64,000 bases of DNA from Marinobacterium lutimaris (GTDB taxonomy: Bacteria; Pseudomonadota; Gammaproteobacteria; Pseudomonadales; Balneatricaceae), in assembly GCF_900108065.1 (NCBI RefSeq), contig NZ_FNVQ01000002.1:682001-746000 (forward strand), written 5' to 3'. The translations under genes and the position numbers were made by a program. Every line of letters starts with the position of its first letter. Position 1 is the first letter of the stretch. The notes under the pieces are model-generated. The model was not told where the DNA came from. It searched no databases and saw only the letters and a program-made list of their open reading frames with translations. Shown piece after piece: positions 9,601 to 19,592 of the stretch.

Positions 9601-11661
9601 TTACCTCCGCACAGCCGAAATCAGGCTGTCGAATATGGTCTGGTAAGCCGTTATAAGCTGGGCGGACGCAGAGTAAGCCTGCTGGAAACGCACCAGGTTG
9701 GCGGCTTCTTCATCCAGGTTTACACCCGCTACGCTCTGCAGCGCATTCTCGCTGGACTGGAGCACTGAACGGCTTGAGTTGTAAGCGATTTCAGCAGTAC
9801 TTGCCTGAGTACCCACCCAAGCCAGCATCTGACCATAGGTATCCTGATAGCTAAAACCATCAACAGTTTCAGCGTTCTGCAGATTGGACATGGCCAGGGC
9901 GTTACTGTTATCGGAATAACCATCCACGTTGCGCTCGATGGTGAAGCGATCGCCGGCATTGGGCTGGTTTGTCAGCGTGATGCTGAAATCGTAGCCGTCC
10001 GCCAGGTCGCCCGCCTGCTGACCATCGGCCGTGCTGGCAAGACTGAAACTGATCGGTTCACCCGCGACGTAAGACAAGGCACTTACTGTATTACCTTCAG
10101 CGTCGATCAGATCAATCTGCTGAGGGTTATCTTCGTCTCGCACGTCATAAACGCTGTAACTACCATCCGCGTTGAACACGACCTCCAGGTTTACCGGCAC
10201 ACCCTGACGTAACGGCGAACTATCCTGGGTGGCGGTAATCTCCACATTAGTGATTTCTGCATTGCCGCTATTGGTGGTGGCAGGTTCAACTCGCAAAGGT
10301 GAAGCCAAAGCCAGCATACGGGGGTTGGTAATTTCCACATCCATCAGCTGGGCAGCTGAGCGAGTAGGCTGAACGAGAAAACTGTCTCCACGCGACATCT
10401 GACCATTGAACTTCATGGTCATGCCGTCGAGGCTGATGGTCAACTGGTTGCCGTCGCGGACAAACACCCCGGACTGGTCCAGATCCTGCTCGTCTTGAGG
10501 CAAAGAGGACAGATCACTCAGCTCGGCCGAGGTGATTTTTTCACCATCACTTAACCGAGTGATTGTAAACGTATCGACACCGGTCGCCTCGACACGATAA
10601 TCGCTGGCGGTCAGCGCTCCTACATCGTAAAAACCAACCGACGCGGAAACATTCAGATTCTTGTTGTTGGCGTTGGCCGTGACTTCTCCGCTTCTAATGT
10701 CGCGGAACAGGTCCTGCCCCATATCACCGTTCAGGTCCATCCCTTTACGGTGCTGCTCATTCATTGTTTCTGAGAAAACCAGCGCCAAACGCCCAACTTC
10801 ATTGATCGTGGGCTGAAGCACCTCATCACGATAACGCACCATACCACCGATAGAGCCTTCGCCAAGCTGATCCGTGACTCTGGCTTCCACACCACTGCCA
10901 TTGGTCATGTAGATATCAAGCTGGGTCGGATCAGCGTCCCCCGTACGTACCTGCAACGTCGCGGCGCTACTACCTACCACCAGCGGCTGACCATCTCCCA
11001 TCATCACGTTATAGGTGATGCCATCCTGAGAGATAACATTGGTAGAAACATAGCCGGAGAGCTCTTTTACCAGCAGATCGCGCCGGTCCTGCAGCTCGTT
11101 AGAGTTCTGTCCCGCCGTCTCCAGGGTACCAATCTGCACGTTCAAGTCGGCGATATTCTGGGTAATCGAGTTAACCGTCTGAACCATACTGCGGATTTCG
11201 GTATTAATGGAATCCGTCTGGCTACGTAGCCGGGAGTCAAAGTCATTGAATGAGTTGGTCAATGACTGAGCTTCCGCCAGGAACAACTCACGGTTGGCGA
11301 TATACAGCGGGTCGTCCACGACCTGCTGCAAAGACGCGAAGTAGCTGTCCATGGAGGCAGAGAGGCTCGTAGACTCGGATACCAGCATACTGTCCAGCAG
11401 AGCGATCTTTTGAGAGAACGCCTCGTTGCTGTTGAATGTAGAGGTATCTGACCAGACCTGACGTACGAGAAACTGGTCGGTAACCCGGTTGATATCCTGG
11501 ACCTGGACACCAAGAATAGGTGGATCCTGCGTACCAAAGATAACCGTCTGCCGGCTATAACCCTCGGTATTCACGTTGGCGATATTCTGACCAACGGTTG
11601 TCAACGCACTCTGGTTAGCGTTAAGCGCCTGAACACCGATGTTGAGTATGCTGGAACTCAT
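9601..11661 (-). CDS. flgK: Hook-filament junction protein FlgK
   Basis: FlgK (HAP1) lies between hook and FlgL. The rod/hook-family N-terminal motif appears as GVQALNANQSALTTVGQNIAN followed by VNTEGYSRQ. The C-terminal conserved helix has NLVRFQQAYSASAQLI and ends in a DSLISAVRR tail. At 686 residues it is at the long end for the family, with a variable middle. It is secreted through the flagellar type III apparatus without a cleaved signal. It sits between flgJ and flgL, as is usual. Confidence 0.95.
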   Translation of the reverse strand: MSSSILNIGVQALNANQSALTTVGQNIANVNTEGYSRQTVIFGTQDPPILGVQVQDINRVTDQFLVRQVWSDTSTFNSNEAFSQKIALLDSMLVSESTSLSASMDSYFASLQQVVDDPLYIANRELFLAEAQSLTNSFNDFDSRLRSQTDSINTEIRSMVQTVNSITQNIADLNVQIGTLETAGQNSNELQDRRDLLVKELSGYVSTNVISQDGITYNVMMGDGQPLVVGSSAATLQVRTGDADPTQLDIYMTNGSGVEARVTDQLGEGSIGGMVRYRDEVLQPTINEVGRLALVFSETMNEQHRKGMDLNGDMGQDLFRDIRSGEVTANANNKNLNVSASVGFYDVGALTASDYRVEATGVDTFTITRLSDGEKITSAELSDLSSLPQDEQDLDQSGVFVRDGNQLTISLDGMTMKFNGQMSRGDSFLVQPTRSAAQLMDVEITNPRMLALASPLRVEPATTNSGNAEITNVEITATQDSSPLRQGVPVNLEVVFNADGSYSVYDVRDEDNPQQIDLIDAEGNTVSALSYVAGEPISFSLASTADGQQAGDLADGYDFSITLTNQPNAGDRFTIERNVDGYSDNSNALAMSNLQNAETVDGFSYQDTYGQMLAWVGTQASTAEIAYNSSRSVLQSSENALQSVAGVNLDEEAANLVRFQQAYSASAQLITAYQTIFDSLISAVRR

Positions 11662-11746
11662 TTTAATCTCCGCGGCGCTTGGTTACTGGCGCCTTGAACT
11701 TTGCCATTCCGTATCGGCTGGTTATCTTTTGGTTATCGGCTGAGCA

Positions 11747-12808
11747 TCAGCCTTCTTGAGGCTGACCGGTGATCGCCGCCAGTGTGTTACCGCTGAAAAT
11801 ACGCTCGATTTTGTCGGCGTATTCCGGGTCTGTGGCATAGCCGGCACGCTGCAGCTCCTGCAGATAAGCGACCGGGTTACCGGACTGCTTCAGGGCGTTT
11901 TCATAACGCGGGTTGTTCTGGATGAACTGCACATAGTCGTCCAGGCTCTGCTCGAGCGAATCGTAAGCACGAAACTCAGCGCGCTCCGGTTGCGGCAGAC
12001 CGTTGCGATACTCCAAGGTCTGCACCGCTACTCGGTCGCCACTCCAACCACCGTTGGCCTTGATATTGAACAGGTTATTAGTGCTCTGCCCCGCAGCATC
12101 ACGAATCACCGAGCGCCCCCAACCGGTTTCCAGGGCCGCCTGAGCCACCAGCACCCGGGGATCAACACCAAGCGCCTTGGCGGCGTTCTCAGCCAGCGGC
12201 AACAGACGCTGCACAAACTGCTCGGGGGAGTCGAAGGTGACCGATTCTTTGGCTGTTGACGCTGCTGCAGTTGTCGACGTTTCGGTTTCGGCATCTACCG
12301 CTGTTGCTTCTGCTGCACTCAGTTTCTGGCTGATCTGGGTAACCGCATCCAGGGAGCTACCAGCGACCCGTCGTGCCGCCAGGTTGAGCAGCGCCTCGTT
12401 GATGGAATCGCCCTGGCGTACCGCCTCATCAAGCTGCTGATCATCGCCCGGCATCTGCAGCGCCTGCCGCAGCGTTTCCGGGTTCAGATCACTGCCACCG
12501 AGCTGGCGTACGATAATATCGGCCAGGCCAAATCCGTTGCCGCGAGATAACTCCATGGTCAGCTGCTGATCGAGCATCCCCTGGTACATCTCCACTTCAC
12601 TGGAGTTGAACGGGTTATCTTCGGCAAAACTCTGGTTAGCCTCGCGCATGGTTTTGAGCATCATGTTCATAAACACCTGCTCAAACTGCTCCGCCACCTG
12701 CTGCAAAGCTGCGTTTTTATCCTTACCAGCCTCTGACTTGAGTTTACTCAGAGCGGTAAAGTCACTGTACAGCGCGGCATCTGTGCGACCGGGAATTTTA
12801 CTGTCCAT
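11747..12808 (-). CDS. flgJ: Rod-capping protein and peptidoglycan hydrolase FlgJ
   Basis: FlgJ caps the growing rod and opens the peptidoglycan for it. Residues ~35-105 are the rod-binding domain (EQVFMNMMLKTMREAN). Residues ~190-350 are the glucosaminidase domain, with LLPLAENAAKALGVDP, the catalytic glutamate in AALETGWG, and NNLFNIKA. The two-domain form is typical of gammaproteobacteria. An Ala/Thr-rich linker joins them. Its ATG overlaps the flgI stop codon by one base, implying translational coupling. Confidence 0.95.
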   Translation of the reverse strand: MDSKIPGRTDAALYSDFTALSKLKSEAGKDKNAALQQVAEQFEQVFMNMMLKTMREANQSFAEDNPFNSSEVEMYQGMLDQQLTMELSRGNGFGLADIIVRQLGGSDLNPETLRQALQMPGDDQQLDEAVRQGDSINEALLNLAARRVAGSSLDAVTQISQKLSAAEATAVDAETETSTTAAASTAKESVTFDSPEQFVQRLLPLAENAAKALGVDPRVLVAQAALETGWGRSVIRDAAGQSTNNLFNIKANGGWSGDRVAVQTLEYRNGLPQPERAEFRAYDSLEQSLDDYVQFIQNNPRYENALKQSGNPVAYLQELQRAGYATDPEYADKIERIFSGNTLAAITGQPQEG

Positions 12809-13899
12809 CAGATCACCACCAGCTCGGCTTTCAGGGCGCCAGCCTGACGCAGGGCTTCCAGGATCGCCATCAGATCACCCGGTGCGGCGCCCACCTGATT
12901 GACCGCCTCTACCACATCGCTCAGGGTCGGGCCCGGCGCAAATTCAAACATATGGCCGGAGCCTTCATCCACTTCGATGCCGGTGCGCGGCGTGATCACG
13001 GTCTGGCCGCCCGCCAGCGGGTCGGGCTGGTTTACATCGAAGTTTTCGTTAATCGCAATGGTCAAGCCGCCATGAGTGATCGCCACCGGCGAAATCGTTA
13101 CGTTCTGGCCAATCACAATGGTGCCGGTACGTGAGTTGATGACAACCTTGGCCACCTCCTGCCCCGGCTGCACGGTGAGGTTTTCCAGCACGGAAAGGAA
13201 AGAAACCCGTTGCGAAGAGTCACGCGGTGCACGCACGCGAATTGAGGTCGCATCCATGGCACGAGCTACTTCAGGCCCCAACAGGCCATTGATCTGCTCG
13301 GCCACACGGCGGGCGGTGGTGAAATCAGGCTGGTTCAGGTTCAGCACCAGCGAGTCGCCCTGCGAAAAAGCATTGGGTACGGCGCGCTCAACCGAGGCAC
13401 CATTAGGAATACGTCCAACACTGGGCACATTCACCGAAAGGCGTGAACCATCGGCACCCTGGGCGCCAAAACCGGAAACCACCAGGTTACCCTGAGCCAC
13501 TGCGTAGACATTACCGTCCGCGCCCTTGAGAGGCGCCATCAGCAAAGTGCCACCGCGCAGGCTTTTGGCATCGCCGATGGTGGATACGGTCACATCGATG
13601 TTCTGCCCGGGCTTGGCAAAGGGCGGCAGATTGGCGGAGATCGCCACAGCCGCGATATTATCCGATTCAGGATCCACATCCGCTGGAATCGCCACACCGA
13701 AGTTGTTCAGCATGTTACGGAAGGTCTTCGACGTAAAATCGGTGCCATCACCAGTACCGTCTAGACCGACCACCAGGCCGTAACCCACCAGCTGGTTACT
13801 GCGCACGCCGGATACAGAGGTAATGTCTTTCAAGCGCTCGGCGTAAGCGCTGGGTGCGAGCAGACTGAAAGCCAGAATCAGAACAGAAAAGATTTTCAT
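12808..13899 (-). CDS. flgI: Flagellar P-ring protein FlgI
   Basis: This 363-residue protein forms the periplasmic P-ring bushing. An N-terminal signal peptide (residues 1-20, ending SAYA) directs Sec export. The mature start is [19 protein letters not shown], a near-invariant family signature, and [18 protein letters not shown] follows. The C-terminus is conserved ([20 protein letters not shown]). Length is normal. Its stop overlaps the flgJ start. Confidence 0.97.
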   Translation of the reverse strand: MKIFSVLILAFSLLAPSAYAERLKDITSVSGVRSNQLVGYGLVVGLDGTGDGTDFTSKTFRNMLNNFGVAIPADVDPESDNIAAVAISANLPPFAKPGQNIDVTVSTIGDAKSLRGGTLLMAPLKGADGNVYAVAQGNLVVSGFGAQGADGSRLSVNVPSVGRIPNGASVERAVPNAFSQGDSLVLNLNQPDFTTARRVAEQINGLLGPEVARAMDATSIRVRAPRDSSQRVSFLSVLENLTVQPGQEVAKVVINSRTGTIVIGQNVTISPVAITHGGLTIAINENFDVNQPDPLAGGQTVITPRTGIEVDEGSGHMFEFAPGPTLSDVVEAVNQVGAAPGDLMAILEALRQAGALKAELVVI

Positions 13900-13924
13900 C
13901 GCTAAGCCCTTTTAAAAAGCTTCG

Positions 13925-14605
13925 TTAGAACGGCCAAAGCGGGCCGATAAAGAAGCGGGACAACCAGCCCATAACGTTGGCATCCTGCACAGACCCCGTG
14001 CCGCTGTAGGCAATACGTGCATCAGCCATCTTGGTGGAGGCTACCGTATTGGCTTCATCAATATCCTGAGGGCGGATAAGACCACTGACACGGATGTATT
14101 CGTCGCCCTGGTTCAGGGTCAGCCACTTCTCGCCCCGTACCAGCAGGTTGCCGTTAGGCAGCACCTTATGCACTGTCACCGTGATGTTGCCGCTCAGGCT
14201 ATTGCTCATATCCGAGTCGCCCTGGCCATCAAAGGAGTTTTCACTGCCGAGAGAGGCTGAAAGCGGGTTGCCAAAGGCGGAGAGGTTCTGCCCAAAGACG
14301 CTTCCCACACCCACCTCATTGCTGTTCGATTTATCGACTTGGGTAGAGCTGCTTTTCGAGGACTGGGTGTTTTCCTGCAGCGCTACGGTGATGATGTCGC
14401 CAACACGATGAGCGCGACCGTCACCGTAGATGTTCATGGCAGTAGCTGCGTTATAGATCGAACCGGTCACCGGCTGCAGATTCGGCTGCGGCGCCGCCTC
14501 TACAGGTGCGTAGTAAGGATTATCCGGCTTGGGCGGCGTGTTGACGCAGCCCACCAACCCCAACAGCCCTGCGATAAAAACGGCGATCTTTAACTTAGCG
14601 CTCAT
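13925..14605 (-). CDS. flgH: Flagellar L-ring lipoprotein FlgH
   Basis: FlgH forms the outer-membrane L-ring. This 226-residue protein has a lipoprotein signal ending in the lipobox LVGC (Cys20). GSIYNAATAMNIYGDGRAHRVGDI and the HKVLPNGNLLVRGEKWLTLN region are hallmarks (the family stretch includes YIRVSGLIRPQDI). It ends in FFIGPLWPF. Genes flgG and flgI flank it closely. Confidence 0.96.
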   Translation of the reverse strand: MSAKLKIAVFIAGLLGLVGCVNTPPKPDNPYYAPVEAAPQPNLQPVTGSIYNAATAMNIYGDGRAHRVGDIITVALQENTQSSKSSSTQVDKSNSNEVGVGSVFGQNLSAFGNPLSASLGSENSFDGQGDSDMSNSLSGNITVTVHKVLPNGNLLVRGEKWLTLNQGDEYIRVSGLIRPQDIDEANTVASTKMADARIAYSGTGSVQDANVMGWLSRFFIGPLWPF

Positions 14606-14621
14606 GCCACGAAACCTCGAT

Positions 14622-15407
14622 TTAAAGCTGCTGCGTCACGAACGACAGCATCTGATCAGCGGTAGAGATCACCTTGGAGTTGATCTCGTACGCACGCTGG
14701 GTGGTGATCATGTTGACCAGTTCTTCCACCGCGTTAACGTTTGACCCCTCGAGCATCCCCTGTCTCAATGTGCCGGTACCATCTTCCCCCGGGACAGACA
14801 GCTGAGGAGCACCACTGGCGGCAGTCTCCATCAGCAGGTTCTGACCGATCGCCTGCAACCCCTGTGGGTTAACGAAGTTCGCTATCTCAAGCTGGCCAAT
14901 TTCCTGGGGCTGAGTGTCGCCGGCAACGGTGACCGTGACGATACCGTCATTCGCTACGGTGAAGTTTTCGACCTCATCCGGCAGGGTGATCGCCGGCTCA
15001 ATCAAAAAGCCTTCGGCCGTTACCAGTCGGTTTTCGCCATCCAGATGAAACTGGCCATTGCGGGTGTAGGCTATCTCACCGTCCGGCATCTCAACCTGAA
15101 GAAAGCCCTGACCGTTGATCGCAACATCAAAGGTCTCACCAGTGACCTGCATGTCACCCTGCTGGTAAAGCTTCTGCGTACCGACGGTACGCACGCCGTT
15201 ACCGAGCTGTAGACCAGAGGGCAGCTGAGAGTCAGCGGCGCTCTCAGCGCCCGGCTGACGGCGAATCTGGTAAAGCAGGTCCTCGAAAACGGCCCGGTCT
15301 TTCTTGAAACCAACGGTACTAACGTTTGCCAGGTTGTTGGAGATGACCTTCAGCTGAGTATCCTGCGCGCTGAGACCTGTTTTAGCGACGTGAAGCGCCC
15401 CGTTCAT
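14622..15407 (-). CDS. flgG: Distal rod protein FlgG
   Basis: FlgG builds the distal rod. At 261 residues it has the expected length. N-terminal rod motif: ALHVAKTGLSAQDTQLKVIS, then NNLANVSTVGFKKDRAVFED. The C-terminus has GMLEGSNVNAVEELVNMI and QRAYEINSKVISTADQML, which distinguish FlgG from FlgF. It follows flgF by 14 bases. Confidence 0.96.
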   Translation of the reverse strand: MNGALHVAKTGLSAQDTQLKVISNNLANVSTVGFKKDRAVFEDLLYQIRRQPGAESAADSQLPSGLQLGNGVRTVGTQKLYQQGDMQVTGETFDVAINGQGFLQVEMPDGEIAYTRNGQFHLDGENRLVTAEGFLIEPAITLPDEVENFTVANDGIVTVTVAGDTQPQEIGQLEIANFVNPQGLQAIGQNLLMETAASGAPQLSVPGEDGTGTLRQGMLEGSNVNAVEELVNMITTQRAYEINSKVISTADQMLSFVTQQL

Positions 15408-15421
15408 AGCTATCCTCCGGT

Positions 15422-16165
15422 TTAGCTCAGCTGCAGAATATTGGCAGCCGCGCTGGAATTCTCTTCAGCTGTTTGCATCATTTTCACCTGCACCTCGAAC
15501 TGGCGCGCCAGGTTGATAATCGAGGTCATCTCTGCAACTGCATTCACATTGCTTGACTCGAGGTACCCCGATTTCAGGCTAACGGTTGGATCCGGCGGCA
15601 ACACCTGGTTGTTGTCGGCGTGCATCAGGCCATCTTCCCCTTTATAAAAAGCCCCCGGCTCAGGCCGCACCAGCTTGATCTGATCGATCTGCACCAGGTC
15701 CGTGGCGTTATCGCCCAAGGGCCGTATGGTCACCGTGCCATCGCCTGAAATATCGATTTTTTCCGCGGGGGGAATGACCACCGGCAGACCACCGTTGCCC
15801 ATCACCGGCAAACCACTGCCAGTCACCAACTGGTTGGCGGCATTGATCTGCAGCTCCCCTGAACGGGTATAGGCCTCCTGGCCGTTGGGGCCCAGAACCG
15901 CGATCCAGCCTTCGCCATTAATCGCCACATCCAGGTCTCGGCCGGTCTGGATCAGCGTACCGGACGTGGTATCGGTCGCGGGGCGTTCGCTCATGGAATA
16001 GACACGGGACTCATAACCGTCGCCCAGAACTCGCATGGCGCGGGCCTGTTCCAGGTCGGTCTTGAAACCAGTGGTGGTGGCATTGGCAAGGTTATTGGCG
16101 TGCACCTGCTGAGCCAGCATATTCTCGCGGGCACCAGTCATCGATACGTACAACAACTTGTCCAT
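15422..16165 (-). CDS. flgF: Proximal rod protein FlgF
   Basis: This 247-residue rod protein has the N-terminal motif MTGARENMLAQQVHANNLAN and TTGFKTDLEQARAM. The C-terminus GYLESSNVNAVAEMTSII is of the FlgF type. It is the first gene after a sigma-54 promoter at 16219-16234, which starts a flgFGHIJKL transcript. A GGAG site precedes the ATG at 16165. Confidence 0.95.
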   Translation of the reverse strand: MDKLLYVSMTGARENMLAQQVHANNLANATTTGFKTDLEQARAMRVLGDGYESRVYSMSERPATDTTSGTLIQTGRDLDVAINGEGWIAVLGPNGQEAYTRSGELQINAANQLVTGSGLPVMGNGGLPVVIPPAEKIDISGDGTVTIRPLGDNATDLVQIDQIKLVRPEPGAFYKGEDGLMHADNNQVLPPDPTVSLKSGYLESSNVNAVAEMTSIINLARQFEVQVKMMQTAEENSSAAANILQLS

Positions 16166-16218
16166 AACAGCTCCATCAGGAAAAAGGTTGCCGCTTTAAG
16201 CGGCCTATACCCTGATAA

Positions 16219-16234
16219 AGCAAGGCGTGTGCCA
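16219..16234 (-). promoter_or_regulatory. Sigma-54 promoter of flgFGHIJKL
   Basis: Minus-strand TGGCAC-N5-TTGCT gives the invariant GG and GC in correct spacing. It lies about 55 bases upstream of flgF. A FleQ/FlrA-type activator would be expected (family knowledge); no such gene is in the window. Confidence 0.85.
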
Positions 16235-16263
16235 ATAGAATTTGAGAGACAACTGAGGAGGGA

Positions 16264-16293
16264 GAGATTCGCGGCGAGAGCTTCGCTCCTAAG
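16264..16293 (-). repeat. REP-like palindromic element
   Basis: On the minus strand TTAGGAGCGAAGC is followed by CTCGCCGCGAATC. This matches the GTAGGAGCG...CGCGAT pattern of the cluster at 26864-27008 and of Pseudomonas-type REP sequences. It lies between flgE and flgF. Confidence 0.5.
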
Positions 16294-16348
16294 ATGGGTG
16301 CGAAGCGCTCGCCGCGGTAGCCGCCTGGAGCCAGGCGCTTATAGCAGG

Positions 16349-18442
16349 TTAGATCTGCAGAATTGCCTGGGTCACGGTGTTCAGCGTTTCCAGGGTTTTG
16401 GAGTTGGCCTGGAAGTTTCGCTGACCTTCAATCAGCTTCACCAACTCTTCCGACAGATCGACGTTGGACTGTTCCAGAGCGGCAGAACGCAGAGTACCGT
16501 TCAGACCGGTACCCGGCGGGTTTACGATCGCGTTGCCGGAGGCCAGAGTCGCTATCCACTCGGTGTTACCGCTGGGCTGCAGGCCATCCTGGTTTTCAAA
16601 GGTAGCCACGGCGACCAACCCCAGGTTGGCGCGCTGGCCATTGGAGTAACTCGCCACCATCTCACCGGTTTCGGCGAAGCTTACGCCGATCAGGTCACCC
16701 TTGGTGTAACCATCCTGCTGCTGACTCTTAACAATCGATTCTGAGGCGAACTGGCTTGAGTCGGTAATATCCAGCTGGATACCGGCAAGCTGATCGATAT
16801 CCGAGTCCAGAATACGATCTTCCGGGTTAGCGGGATCCGCGCCAAGAATGGTGATATTCGGAGCCTGGCCATTTCCTGCCACTCGCTCACCGTTAACTTC
16901 TTCCAGCACACCCGTTGTGGAGTTAAAGCTAATAAGAATAGGCCCTACTTCACTGGGATTAGCACCACCTGCACCGCCCGCGCCCGGATCTGGCGTTTTA
17001 CCGATGTTCAGCTGCTCGGTATCGTTCAAGAACGCATAAGCACGATAAACACCTACGTAACTGTTATCACCCTTGTACGCTTCAACGGCGATCTCAGAGC
17101 CATCCGGGGTAAAGAGCTGGGCTGTCTGATTTACGTCAGCCAGATCAACATCGCCAGCATCAGCCTTCCAGGTAATTTCCAGACGGTTGTTGTTGGCGTT
17201 ATAAACAACAGATTCGATATCTGGATTACTATCCAGAATCTCCTGTTCATAGGTGGCAATCTCTTCACCGACATCATCGATCGTTTTCTCGCCAGTATCC
17301 GTCACCTCGATGCTGATCCCAGCGACAGAGATCGTGACCGGAGAGCTCAGAAGGTTAGCATCAGGGCCTGCAGTGAACAGCGAGCTATCGAGTCGCAGAT
17401 ACTGAACCTCATTGGAGTCGCGCTCAGAGTTATTACCGGTAAGCGCATTGACCACCTCATCCCCACTGGAATCAAGCACCGCATAATCGCCGTAGCCGGT
17501 ATATTCGGCGTTCGCCTCAAAATGCAGTGAGCCGGCGTCATCCACATAAACCGTATCTGCAGCTATACGCGGATCACCACCATCCTGCTGCAGTTTCTCT
17601 ACTGAAGCAGCGGTCAACACCCAGTTACCACTGCCATCGGTGGCCTGAGTAAAGTAGAGCGTATCAGGGTCTGCAGAATCCTGTGCAGGAGTTAACGCTC
17701 CAATGTCATCGAGGTTAAAATCAGACAGCATCGCCTGACCACCGAAGTCGATGGACGGTGCCGCATTATCTACGGTACCCATGCCATTGAACTCATAAAC
17801 TTCACGGACCGGACGCTGCTCGGCAAAATAAAACCGGATACTGTGCTCGTTACCGAGGCTGTCGAAGGTACCTACAGTGGTTGAGTAGGAGTAGGAACCA
17901 GGATCGGTCCTGTTGAACACCCGACTCAGATCTTCTGCATTGGCGTTCGAGTTGATATTGAATGACAGATCGATCTGCTCAGTACCCTTAGGCGGGCTTT
18001 CCTTTTCGGTCACTGACAGATTCTGAATCGGTAACTGGTTACCCTGGGCATCCAGACCATAGCCCTGCAAAAACTTACCGTTCTTGCTGACGATGTTGCC
18101 GTCTTTATCCAGCTCGAAGGCGCCAGCGCGGGTGTAAGTGATATTGCCCTGCCCATCATCCAGCTGAAAAAAGCCGGAGCCGTTGATTGCCAGATCCAGG
18201 TTGCTGTTGGTGAACTCGATGGTACCGCCAGAGAAGTCCTGCGCAATATCAGTTACGGTCACACCAGAACCCGCAGTGTTACTCGAACCCGCACCTACTA
18301 CAGCAGTCGCGTAGATATCACCAAACTCGGTACGTGAGGATTTAAAGCCCACGGTACTGGAGTTAGCAATGTTGTTACCCGCCACGTCGAGCAGCGACGA
18401 TGCTGACTTCAGGCCAGTTACGGCCGTGTTAAAACCTGCCAT
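16349..18442 (-). CDS. flgE: Flagellar hook protein FlgE
   Basis: FlgE is the hook subunit. The N-terminus has GFNTAVTGLKSASSLLDVAG, NNIANSSTVGFKSSR and a FGDIYA segment. The C-terminus has ALEQSNVDLSEELVKLIEGQ and the final ILQI helix. At 697 residues it is much longer than the classical hook protein of about 400, owing to a large acidic middle (~150-560), although long FlgE forms occur in marine gammaproteobacteria. flgD lies 14 bases upstream, and it ends the flgBCDE set. Confidence 0.95.
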   Translation of the reverse strand: MAGFNTAVTGLKSASSLLDVAGNNIANSSTVGFKSSRTEFGDIYATAVVGAGSSNTAGSGVTVTDIAQDFSGGTIEFTNSNLDLAINGSGFFQLDDGQGNITYTRAGAFELDKDGNIVSKNGKFLQGYGLDAQGNQLPIQNLSVTEKESPPKGTEQIDLSFNINSNANAEDLSRVFNRTDPGSYSYSTTVGTFDSLGNEHSIRFYFAEQRPVREVYEFNGMGTVDNAAPSIDFGGQAMLSDFNLDDIGALTPAQDSADPDTLYFTQATDGSGNWVLTAASVEKLQQDGGDPRIAADTVYVDDAGSLHFEANAEYTGYGDYAVLDSSGDEVVNALTGNNSERDSNEVQYLRLDSSLFTAGPDANLLSSPVTISVAGISIEVTDTGEKTIDDVGEEIATYEQEILDSNPDIESVVYNANNNRLEITWKADAGDVDLADVNQTAQLFTPDGSEIAVEAYKGDNSYVGVYRAYAFLNDTEQLNIGKTPDPGAGGAGGANPSEVGPILISFNSTTGVLEEVNGERVAGNGQAPNITILGADPANPEDRILDSDIDQLAGIQLDITDSSQFASESIVKSQQQDGYTKGDLIGVSFAETGEMVASYSNGQRANLGLVAVATFENQDGLQPSGNTEWIATLASGNAIVNPPGTGLNGTLRSAALEQSNVDLSEELVKLIEGQRNFQANSKTLETLNTVTQAILQI

Positions 18443-18456
18443 TTAATAATCCTCGC

Positions 18457-19134
18457 TTAGCCGATCTGACGAATATCGTTCATGCTGAATGAGCCCGCAT
18501 CGGTATTAACGCGCATACCGATACCGTTCTGCCCAAGGGATACACTGTTAACAGTCTGGCCAGTGAATATGGGTACTTCTGTAATGCCGTCACCGGAAGT
18601 CGACTTCGCCACCAGCGAATACTCACCCGCCGGATAACCTTCGCCACCCCAGACAAAATCATGATCACCTGCTTCCAGGTTCCCCATGGAAGCCGTAGAG
18701 ACCAGCTGACCGTTAGCGTCATAGATCTCAATACTGACGTTAGGTGCACTGGCGTCCAGAGACACCATGCCGCGAGCGTATGAGCCTTCCTGATACAGGG
18801 TTTTATCGCCACCCTCGGTAAACACGGTCTGTCCAACCATAGAGGAAGCCTGCAAGGCAGCCTGGCTGCTAAGCATGGAATTACTCATATCTTCCACCGT
18901 GCTCACCAGCGTGTTGAGACTTTCCACCTGGCTCATGGTCGCTATCTGCTGCATAAAGTCAGTGGTATCCGCCGGGTTGGTGGGGTCCTGATTCTGCAGC
19001 TGGGCAATCATCAGCTCCATGAACATCTGACTATCCTGAGCCGACTGGCTCTGTTCAGTGTTCGCGCCTGACTGATTGGCCTGGTTTATCTGGTCATAAA
19101 CGTTATTGTTACCGACGCCGTTTACTGTACTCAT
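18457..19134 (-). CDS. flgD: Hook-capping scaffold protein FlgD
   Basis: FlgD caps the growing hook. This 225-residue protein carries the family core MFMELMIAQLQNQDPTNPAD followed by TTDFMQQIATMSQVESLNTL (~residues 38-75). A FlgD Ig-like/Tudor C-terminal half includes GNLEAGDHDFVWGG. The Asn/Gln-rich N-terminus is typical. It lies between flgC and flgE. Confidence 0.96.
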   Translation of the reverse strand: MSTVNGVGNNNVYDQINQANQSGANTEQSQSAQDSQMFMELMIAQLQNQDPTNPADTTDFMQQIATMSQVESLNTLVSTVEDMSNSMLSSQAALQASSMVGQTVFTEGGDKTLYQEGSYARGMVSLDASAPNVSIEIYDANGQLVSTASMGNLEAGDHDFVWGGEGYPAGEYSLVAKSTSGDGITEVPIFTGQTVNSVSLGQNGIGMRVNTDAGSFSMNDIRQIG

Positions 19135-19155
19135 GGCGTTATCCTCTTAACCCAA

Positions 19156-19590
19156 TCACTGCCCAAGCGTCAGCGTGCGCTGCAGCATCTGCTTGGCGGT
19201 GTTCATGATCTCCGTGTTGATCTGGAAAGAGCGGGAGGCGGAGATCATATCTGCCATCTCTTCCACGACATTGACGTTCGGGTAGTACACGTAACCATTT
19301 TCGTCCGCCATCGGATGACTCGGCTCATAGGCCATGCGCAGCGGTGCATCGCTTTCGACTATGCCATCCACCTGCACGCCCTGCCCCGGCACCAGGCCAG
19401 CCTCAACGGCGGTGTAATCATCCGCGGTCGGCTGCTGCACTGAGAAAATCGGTTTGCGGGCACGATAGGTTTCGCCCTCGCTGGAGCTGACACTTTCGGC
19501 ATTGGCCAGGTTACTGGCGGTGGTGTTCAGACGGATACTCTGCGCGTTCATGGCAGAGCCGGCGATTCCAAATACGTTAGACAATGACAT
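19156..19590 (-). CDS. flgC: Proximal rod protein FlgC
   Basis: This 144-residue rod protein has the N-terminal motif FGIAGSAMNAQSIRLNTTAS, then NLANAES. The C-terminus has YYPNVNVVEEMADMISASRS and ends in LQRTLTLGQ, both diagnostic of FlgC. The start lies two bases after the flgB stop. Confidence 0.97.
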   Translation of the reverse strand: MSLSNVFGIAGSAMNAQSIRLNTTASNLANAESVSSSEGETYRARKPIFSVQQPTADDYTAVEAGLVPGQGVQVDGIVESDAPLRMAYEPSHPMADENGYVYYPNVNVVEEMADMISASRSFQINTEIMNTAKQMLQRTLTLGQ

Positions 19591-19592
19591 CG

